From CAZMGD01 sp964565705 (GTDB lineage Bacteria > Actinomycetota > Acidimicrobiia > Acidimicrobiales > Ilumatobacteraceae), in the NCBI GenBank assembly GCA_964565705.1, contig CAZMGD010000077.1:1-20214 (forward strand): 20,214 bases of DNA. Direction: 5' to 3'. Positions 14,822 through 20,214 of the stretch are shown here, one piece after another; the first letter of the stretch is position 1, and the number at the start of each line of letters is the position of its first letter. The notes below the pieces were generated by a model. The model was given only the letters and a program-made list of their open reading frames with translations. It had not been told where the DNA came from and did not search any database. Position numbers and translations under genes: made by a program.

Positions 14822-15817
14822 GTGCACCCAGCACTCCTGACCGCAGCTGCCACGGGCGTGGGCAGTCTCCCGCACCGAGACGCGGACGAGGCCGCCGAGT
14901 TCTCCCTGCGCTGGGCGCCCGAGCTGCCGTTCGTGCCCACGCTGCCGCGCCGCTCGCCGGCGGAGGGGATGATCGCCCAAGCCCTCGTCGGCCTGAACGG
15001 GGTGTCGGTCGGGCCCTACGGGGCGATCACGGTCGACGTCGCCCGGCTCGATCCCGCCGCACCGGTCGCCACCGATCTCGACCATGATTCGTTCGGTGGG
15101 CTGCGGGCGTTCTTGGCGGCAGCGAGAGGCCGGCGGGGGCCCGTGAAGTGGCAGTTCACCGGGCCGCTCACGCTCGGCCTGACGCTGGTCAACGCCGGCG
15201 TGGAACCGCATTTGGCGTTCGCCGTCGCCGGCGCCGCGGTCCGAGCGCACGTCGGCGCGCTGCGGGCAGCCATCGCCGAGGAGCTACCGGGCTGCGCGCA
15301 GCTCGTGGTGCTCGACGAGCCGATGGCCGAGGAGCTGTCGTCGCGGGCGTTCCCGCTGGCGACCGACGAGGCGATCGACCTGCTGTCGGGTGCGCTGGCC
15401 CCGCTCGAGACCGTCGGTCCCGACGCGCCGGCCACCGGTGTGCACTGCTGCGCGACACCCGATTGGTCGTCGCTGATCGCCGCCGGTCCGACCGTGCTCT
15501 CGATACCAACGCGCCCGTTCGTCGTCAGCATCGCCGGCTACATCAGCCGCTTCCTGCGTTCCGGCGGCTGGGTGATCTGGGGCGCGATCCCGACCGACGG
15601 GCCGCTGATCGACACCCCGCGCCTGCTGTGGTCGCACCTCAACGTGGTGCACGAGGGTCTCGTGCAGCGCGGGGTCGATCGCCAGCAGATGCTCGCCCAG
15701 GCGATGTACTCCCCGGCCTGCGGCCTGGCCCTGCACAGCGAGGTGGTCGCCGAGCGCGTGTTCGCCCTGCTCGGCGAACTGGTGTCGATCACGGGCATCC
15801 AAACCGTCGCCCGCTGA
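14822..15817 (+). CDS. MetE C-terminal-like (cobalamin-independent methionine synthase family) protein
   Basis: A 331-residue UROD/MetE-like barrel equivalent to the catalytic half of MetE only, like Rv3015c beside ligA in mycobacteria. ATGVGSLPH at the N-terminus, KWQFTGPLTLGL and VVLDEPMAEEL are family blocks. Of the MetE zinc ligands, His and Cys are present in VHCCA (H208, C210) and the late Cys in SPACGLALHS (C300), but the glutamate of the TIETSR strand aligns with proline (IPTRP, P229). Which methyl donor and acceptor it uses is unknown. Starts at GTG 14786, 14804 and 14822 are all in frame; I chose 14822 for its GAGGA (14806-14810) 11 nt upstream and its fit to the family N-terminus. 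Confidence 0.85.
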   Translation: MHPALLTAAATGVGSLPHRDADEAAEFSLRWAPELPFVPTLPRRSPAEGMIAQALVGLNGVSVGPYGAITVDVARLDPAAPVATDLDHDSFGGLRAFLAAARGRRGPVKWQFTGPLTLGLTLVNAGVEPHLAFAVAGAAVRAHVGALRAAIAEELPGCAQLVVLDEPMAEELSSRAFPLATDEAIDLLSGALAPLETVGPDAPATGVHCCATPDWSSLIAAGPTVLSIPTRPFVVSIAGYISRFLRSGGWVIWGAIPTDGPLIDTPRLLWSHLNVVHEGLVQRGVDRQQMLAQAMYSPACGLALHSEVVAERVFALLGELVSITGIQTVAR

Positions 15818-15845
15818 CCCCGGGAACCACCGAACACCCCCTGCC

Positions 15846-15851
15846 TATGAT
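15846..15851 (+). promoter_or_regulatory. Candidate -10 box (TATGAT) for ligA
   Basis: TATGAT, one base from TATAAT, ends 7 nt before GTG 15859. Transcription would then start at or beside that GTG, making it leaderless and excluding the in-frame ATG at 15847, which lies inside the box. It sits in the 41-nt gap after the MetE-like gene. Confidence 0.6.
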
Positions 15852-15858
15852 CGCTCGG

Positions 15859-17955
15859 GTGGTAGACGGCGCGATCCCCGACGAGACCGAGGCCGCGGCC
15901 CGGCGTGCCGCGGAGCTCCGCGAGCGCATCCTGCGCGCCGACGCGCAGTACTACGAGCACGACGCGCCCGAGATCGCCGACGCCGACTACGACGCCCTCG
16001 TGCGCGAGCTGCGGGCGCTGGAGGAGACCCATCCCGACCTGATCACGCCCGACTCGCCGACGCAGCGCATCGCCGGCACGGCGACGGTCACGACGTTCGC
16101 GCCGGTCGTGCACCGGGTGCCGATGACCAGCCTCGACAACGCGATGTCCGAGGCCGAGCTGGCGGCCTGGAGCGAGCGCGTCGCCAAAGCGCTGCAGGGT
16201 GCGCCCGCCCGCTTCGTCTGCGAGCTGAAGATCGACGGGCTGGCGATGAGCATCCGCTACGAGCAGGGGCGCCTGGTGCAGGCGGCCACCCGTGGCGACG
16301 GCAGCGTCGGCGAGGACGTGACGGCGAACGTGGCGACGATCGCCGCGATCCCCGACCGGCTGGCAGGTGATCAGGTGCCCGACGTGCTGGAGGTGCGCGG
16401 CGAGGTGTACATGCCGATCGCCAGCTTCGACGCGCTGCGGGCCGCGAAGCAGGAGGAGAACGAGCGTCGGATCGCCGCCGGCCGCAAGCCCGAACCGGTG
16501 CCGGTGAACCCGCGCAACGCCGGTGCCGGCAGCCTGCGCCAGAAGGATCCGCGGGTCACCGCCCAGCGCGAGCTGGCGTTCTGGAGCTACCAGCTCGGCG
16601 AGGTGGTCGGCGGCCCGGCGTTCACCAGCCACAGCGACACGCTCGAGTTCCTCCGCTCCCTCGGCTTCCCGGTGAACCCCGAGATCCGCGTCGTCGATTC
16701 CCTCGCCGAGGTCGCCGAGCTCTGCCTTCACTGGCAGGAGCACCGCCACGACCTCGCCTACGAGATCGACGGCGTCGTCACCAAGATCGACGACCTGGCC
16801 CAGCGCGAGCTCCTCGGCTTCACGTCGCGCGCGCCGCGCTGGGCGATCGCCTACAAGTTCCCGCCGGAGGAGCGCACGACGCTCCTCTGCGACATCCAGG
16901 TGTCGATCGGTCGCACCGGGCGGGCAACGCCCTTCGCCGTGCTCGAGCCCGTGTTCGTCGGCGGCTCCACGGTCGGCATGGCGACGCTGCACAACGAGGA
17001 CCAGGTGCGCCTGAAAGACGTCCGGCCGGGCGACACGGTCGTGGTGCGCAAGGCCGGCGACGTGATCCCCGAGGTGGTTGGGCCCGTGCTGTCGCTGCGG
17101 CCCGACGGCGCCGAACCCTGGACGTTCCCGGCGACGTGTCCCGGGTGCGGCACCGAGCTCGTGCGTCCCGAGGGCGAGGCCGACACCCGCTGCCCGAACC
17201 CAGGCTGCCCGTTCCAGCGCGACCAGCGCATCATCTACTTCGCCAGCCGGGGGGCGATGGACATCGAGGGCCTCGGCGAGCGCACGGTGTTTCAACTCAG
17301 CGACGCCGGGCTGGTGGCCGACCCGGCCGACATCTACTCGCTGACGGTCGAGCAGCTGCTCACGCTCGAGGGGTTCGCGACGATGAGCGCCCAGAAGCTC
17401 GTCGCCGCGATCGACGCGTCCAAGCAGCGCCCGCTGCCGAAGGTGTTGACGTCGCTCGGCATCCGCGGTCTCGGCCCGGCGGCGTCGGAGGCCCTGGCCC
17501 GCGTGTTCCATCATGTCGACGCGATCGAGCAGGCGACCGAGGCCGATCTCGCCAGCGTCGACGGCGTCGGCCCGACGATCGCCTCCTCGATCGTCCGCTG
17601 GTTCGCGGTGCCCGACAACCGCGAGTTCGTCGACAAGCTGCGCCGCGCCGGCGTCGCGTTCGACAACGTGCCGGCGGTCTGGCTGGAGGCGCAGCACCAG
17701 CCGCAGGTGCTGGCCGGCAAGGCGGTCGTCGTCACCGGCACGCTCGACGGCTACACCCGCGAGGAGGCCGAGTCGGCGATCAAGGTGCGCGGCGGCAAGA
17801 GCCCGGGCAGCGTCTCGGCCAAGACGTTCGCCGTCGTCGTGGGCGCGGAGCCCGGAGCATCGAAGCTGGCCAAGGCCGAGCAGCACGGCATCCCGGTGCT
17901 CGACGCGGTGGGGTTCGAGCACCTCCTGGTCACCGGCGAGCTGCCCCCGGCGTAG
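15859..17955 (+). CDS. ligA: NAD-dependent DNA ligase
   Basis: A 698-residue LigA of full length, which seals nicks in replication and repair using NAD. Order of parts: N-terminal Ia domain with YYEHDAPEIADADYDALV, nucleotidyltransferase domain with the adenylated lysine K124 in CELKIDGLAMS, OB fold after about 325, a four-cysteine zinc finger C427-C430-C445-C450, helix-hairpin-helix region (for example IRGLGPAASEALA), and a C-terminal BRCT domain from about 617 (GKAVVVTGTLDGYTREEAES). All expected motifs are intact. GTG 15859 is preferred over ATG 15847 because of the TATGAT box. The stop is 2 nt from the convergent stop of the next gene. Confidence 0.97.
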   Translation: MVDGAIPDETEAAARRAAELRERILRADAQYYEHDAPEIADADYDALVRELRALEETHPDLITPDSPTQRIAGTATVTTFAPVVHRVPMTSLDNAMSEAELAAWSERVAKALQGAPARFVCELKIDGLAMSIRYEQGRLVQAATRGDGSVGEDVTANVATIAAIPDRLAGDQVPDVLEVRGEVYMPIASFDALRAAKQEENERRIAAGRKPEPVPVNPRNAGAGSLRQKDPRVTAQRELAFWSYQLGEVVGGPAFTSHSDTLEFLRSLGFPVNPEIRVVDSLAEVAELCLHWQEHRHDLAYEIDGVVTKIDDLAQRELLGFTSRAPRWAIAYKFPPEERTTLLCDIQVSIGRTGRATPFAVLEPVFVGGSTVGMATLHNEDQVRLKDVRPGDTVVVRKAGDVIPEVVGPVLSLRPDGAEPWTFPATCPGCGTELVRPEGEADTRCPNPGCPFQRDQRIIYFASRGAMDIEGLGERTVFQLSDAGLVADPADIYSLTVEQLLTLEGFATMSAQKLVAAIDASKQRPLPKVLTSLGIRGLGPAASEALARVFHHVDAIEQATEADLASVDGVGPTIASSIVRWFAVPDNREFVDKLRRAGVAFDNVPAVWLEAQHQPQVLAGKAVVVTGTLDGYTREEAESAIKVRGGKSPGSVSAKTFAVVVGAEPGASKLAKAEQHGIPVLDAVGFEHLLVTGELPPA

Positions 17956-17957
17956 GG

Positions 17958-18458
17958 CTACAGCACCTCGAACTGCCAGGTGAACGACTTGGCGTGGTCC
18001 TCGCCCTCGACCAGCTTCCAGTAGGTCACCGTGGCGACGTGCAGGCCCTGGCGGAACTCGGTGATCACGGAGTCCTCCGACGGTTGGAACGTGATCGTCG
18101 CGTTGGCCTGATCGTAGATCGCGTTCGCCGGCAGCTGGATCTGCTCGCCCGGCTGGGGGCTGCCCGCACCTTGCAGGTAGGAGTCCAGGTCGATCGTCGG
18201 GATCGCCACCCCATCGACGGTCAGGCGGGCGCCGTACCCCTTCTCCAGCTGCACCTCGAGGGAGGTCTCGCGCAGCACCTGGCGGTCGTTCGGGGCCGGT
18301 GAGGTCGACTCGATCGCGTCGGGGTAGTGCAGCGCGTCGCGCCCGGTGCGCGACCACAGGACCCCGAGCACGATCAAGGTCACGCCGGCGGCGAACACGA
18401 AGCTGACGATCAGCCGCTCGAGTTTGATCTGCTTGATCCGCCGGAGCACGGCGCACAT
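17958..18458 (-). CDS. Single-span membrane protein with extracytoplasmic beta-sandwich-like domain
   Basis: A 166-residue protein not recognised by name. A short basic N-terminus (LRRIKQIKLER) precedes one membrane helix at about 17-38 (LIVSFVFAAGVTLIVLGVLW). The remaining about 125 residues are polar and strand-rich. Segments such as LRETSLEVQLE, and the end VATVTYWKLVEGEDHAKSFTWQFEVL, recall CopC/Ig-like (Big_5-type) beta sandwiches in which a GHxxxGxFxF tail is usual; copper-binding residues are not obvious. ATG 18458 was chosen; the upstream frame reaches a start codon at 18491 without clear similarity. It is divergent from the kinase gene and converges on ligA with a 2-nt gap. Confidence 0.75.
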   Translation of the reverse strand: MCAVLRRIKQIKLERLIVSFVFAAGVTLIVLGVLWSRTGRDALHYPDAIESTSPAPNDRQVLRETSLEVQLEKGYGARLTVDGVAIPTIDLDSYLQGAGSPQPGEQIQLPANAIYDQANATITFQPSEDSVITEFRQGLHVATVTYWKLVEGEDHAKSFTWQFEVL

Positions 18459-18474
18459 TGTGGCCCGCCCGATC

Positions 18475-18484
18475 GAGGATCCTC
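18475..18484. promoter_or_regulatory. Perfect 10-bp palindrome between divergent genes
   Basis: GAGGATCCTC lies in the 88-nt gap between the membrane-protein gene (-) and the kinase gene (+), 17 nt before ATG 18458. It could be an operator, but one 10-bp palindrome in GC-rich DNA is weak evidence. Confidence 0.25.
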
Positions 18485-18531
18485 CCGTCACCGAGCGTGA
18501 CGCGCGCCGCCCGGACCGGCCGGGGCGCCAG

Positions 18532-18537
18532 TAGCTT
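18532..18537 (+). promoter_or_regulatory. Candidate -10 box (TAGCTT) for the PASTA kinase gene
   Basis: TAGCTT ends 9 nt before GTG 18547, which is in frame with the kinase. No ribosome site precedes this GTG. The box supports GTG 18547 over the in-frame ATG 18568, whose upstream purines are poor. Confidence 0.45.
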
Positions 18538-18546
18538 TGACGCGCC

Positions 18547-20214
18547 GTGGCTTCCAGAGATGTGACGATGACCGGTCGGTTGATCGGAGGGCGCTACCGC
18601 TTGCTGGCCCGCCGGGGCAGCGGCGCGACGTCGGCTGTCTTCACCGGCGTCGACGTTCGCGATGGTGCGGCGGTGGCCGTCAAGCTGCTGCACCCCGGCA
18701 TGGCCGACGACCAGGTCTTCGTCGACCGCTTCCACGCGACGATGGGTCAGGCGATGAGCCTCGACCACCCCAACTTGAGCAAGGTGCTCGGCTTCGGGGC
18801 CGAGCGTGTCGGCGATCGGACGTACCTCTACGTCGCCACCGAGCAGCTCACCGGTGGCAGCCTCCAGGACATCGTCGATCGCGGACGGCTGCTGTCGCCG
18901 GCCCAGGCCCTGGTGGTCGGGCTCGCGGCCTGCCGCGGCCTCGATCAGCTGCACCGGGCCGGCATCGTCCATCGCGACATCCGCCCCGGCTCGGTCCTGT
19001 TCGACGCCAACCGTGTGCCCAAGGTCGCCGACGTCGGGCTCTCGGCCCTGCTCGCCGACGTGGTGTGGCGCGAGCCGACCGCCGTCGACCTCGATCGGGC
19101 CCGCTTCGCGTCGCCCGAGCAAGGTCAGGGCCAGGCGCTGACGACGTCGACCGACATCTACTCGCTGGCGCTCACGCTGGTCGCGGCGATCACCGGCAAC
19201 GTCCCGTTCGTCGGCGACTCGACCACCGCCACCCTCTCCAACCGGGTCGGCCGGCTCCTGCCGGTGTCCGCGGACTACGGCGCGCTGGCGTCGCCGCTCG
19301 AGCACGCCGCCCGACCCGACCCGGCCGAACGCTCCACCGCCGCCGACCTCGGGCGCGGGCTGATGCACGCGGCAGCGAACCTCGATCGGCCGGCGCCGAT
19401 ACCGATCGTGCCCAGCCCCGTGGTCGGCGAGCAGGCCCCGCCGACGAGTGAGCAGCCGGCGGTCGTCCCGACCCTGGTCGGGGTACCGGCGGCCGTCCCC
19501 AGCGGTGCGCCGCTGCCCCCACCGGCACCGCGCGATGCCACCGGCGCGGTCGCCAAGCCGGTGCTGTTCGACGACGAGGCGCCCGAGCCTGCCGGTCGGT
19601 CACACCGGATCTGGTGGGCGCTGGGCGCCGCCGCCCTCGTCGCCATCGTCGCGATCGGCGCCCTGCTCGTCACCCGGTCGATGCGCACGCAATCGTTCGC
19701 CGTGCCCCCGCTGGCCGGCCTCACGCTCGGCGAGGCCCAGAACCAGATCGCCGGCAACGGCTGGGAGGTCACGGTCACCACGGAGCAGAGCGATGTGCAG
19801 CCGATCGACCACGTGATCCGCACCGATCCCGACGTCGGTGTGGAGGTCAAAGAGGGCGACCCGTTCGCCATCGTCGTGTCGAGTGGCCCGCCACCGACGC
19901 CGTTGCCCGACCTCAGCGGCACGACGGTGGACGAGGCGGCGGCGCTGGTCACCCAGGCCGGACTGACGCCCGAGGTCCAGGCCGCGGAGTACGACGAGGC
20001 GGTGCCGCAGGGCGCCGTACTGCGCTGGACGGTTGCCGCCCAGCCACAGCTCGTCGCCGGCGACATGGTGCAGAAGGGCACCGCGGTGCAGATCGTGCCG
20101 TCGAACGGCCCAGCACCGCGCGTCATGCCCGACATGGTCAACGTGTCGCTCGACCGATCCGCCGCAGCCCTTGCGGAGCGACAGCTCACCTACACCGTGA
20201 TCGAGGTGTTCGTG
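18547..20214 (+). CDS. PASTA-domain Ser/Thr protein kinase homologue, degenerate active site (3' end outside window)
   Basis: 556 codons are open to the window edge. The kinase-like domain spans about 14-275, a Pro/Ala-rich linker about 285-350, one membrane helix about 355-377 (WWALGAAALVAIVAIGALLV) and outer PASTA repeats at about 384-447, 452-523 and 526 onward. This is the PknB architecture, in which PASTA repeats sense muropeptides or lipid II. Retained: glycine loop RRGSGATSAVF, lysine K46 in VAVKLL, HRD Asp D144, metal Asp D162 and SPEQ (189-192). Changed: the helix-C Glu aligns with T65, HRDxK has R146, the metal-binding Asn is S149 and DFG is DVG (162-164). It may be a pseudokinase or a weak kinase that works mainly by binding. 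GTG 18547 was chosen from its -10 box. Confidence 0.9.
   Translation, partial: MASRDVTMTGRLIGGRYRLLARRGSGATSAVFTGVDVRDGAAVAVKLLHPGMADDQVFVDRFHATMGQAMSLDHPNLSKVLGFGAERVGDRTYLYVATEQLTGGSLQDIVDRGRLLSPAQALVVGLAACRGLDQLHRAGIVHRDIRPGSVLFDANRVPKVADVGLSALLADVVWREPTAVDLDRARFASPEQGQGQALTTSTDIYSLALTLVAAITGNVPFVGDSTTATLSNRVGRLLPVSADYGALASPLEHAARPDPAERSTAADLGRGLMHAAANLDRPAPIPIVPSPVVGEQAPPTSEQPAVVPTLVGVPAAVPSGAPLPPPAPRDATGAVAKPVLFDDEAPEPAGRSHRIWWALGAAALVAIVAIGALLVTRSMRTQSFAVPPLAGLTLGEAQNQIAGNGWEVTVTTEQSDVQPIDHVIRTDPDVGVEVKEGDPFAIVVSSGPPPTPLPDLSGTTVDEAAALVTQAGLTPEVQAAEYDEAVPQGAVLRWTVAAQPQLVAGDMVQKGTAVQIVPSNGPAPRVMPDMVNVSLDRSAAALAERQLTYTVIEVFV

Noticed and set aside
15847..15858. ATG 15847 as the ligA start
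   Set aside because: It lies inside a near-consensus -10 box, so it would not be in a leaderless transcript. It cannot be excluded if transcription comes from the upstream gene.
15538..19368. A 1276-codon open frame on the minus strand across ligA and its flanks
   Set aside because: It is antisense to ligA and other genes with intact family motifs. Its His/Arg/Asp-rich, low-complexity composition is typical of a GC-rich shadow frame.
1..20214. tRNA, rRNA, phage, toxin-antitoxin or defence genes
   Set aside because: I looked for their usual motifs and structures and found none. The coding space is filled by conserved metabolic, envelope and tRNA/DNA maintenance genes.

Overview
The window is a high-GC bacterial chromosome segment, most likely from an actinobacterium of the Acidimicrobiia type. 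The evidence for this is the very GC-rich third codon positions, frequent GTG starts, frequent 1-4 nt start/stop overlaps, and two gene blocks whose order matches mycobacterial loci as I recall them: MoxR/DUF58/SpoIIM/RDD (Rv3689-Rv3695) and cysteine desulfurase/mnmA/MetE-like/ligA (Rv3025c-Rv3014c). The class assignment is an inference. A run of 100 N shows that it is a scaffolded draft assembly.

Layout. 1-2004 (+): the 3' part of a glycogen branching enzyme gene (glgB), then a coupled AzlC/AzlD branched-chain amino acid transporter pair. 2004-2052: a long hairpin between converging units. 2084-4284 (-): a SAM methyltransferase, galT, and an SRPBCC reading frame attached to the end of galT with no ordinary start codon. 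4312-9501 (+): an operon of a six-helix membrane protein, DUF4129, DUF4350, a MoxR AAA+ ATPase and a DUF58 protein. 9479-10459 (-): SpoIIM-family membrane protein, divergent from the RDD membrane protein at 10482 (+). 11273-13493 (+): IscS-like cysteine desulfurase and MnmA, which together supply and insert sulfur at U34 of tRNA. 13494-13799: no gene, but 84-bp-period tandem palindromic repeats broken by the N gap. 13800-14696 (-): a membrane protein with a soluble C-terminal domain. 14822-17955 (+): a core-MetE-like protein and NAD-dependent DNA ligase LigA. 17958-18458 (-): a single-span membrane protein with a beta-rich outer domain. 18547-end (+): a PASTA-domain Ser/Thr kinase homologue that has lost several catalytic residues and is cut by the window edge.

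Most of the content is conserved core or housekeeping. The points most worth a second look are the tandem palindromic repeat array, the degenerate PASTA kinase, the galT/SRPBCC frame junction, and a recurring TANNNT box 7-9 nt before six start codons. The last implies that leaderless transcription is common here and helps decide several starts. I found no tRNA, rRNA, CRISPR array, insertion sequence or prophage gene.
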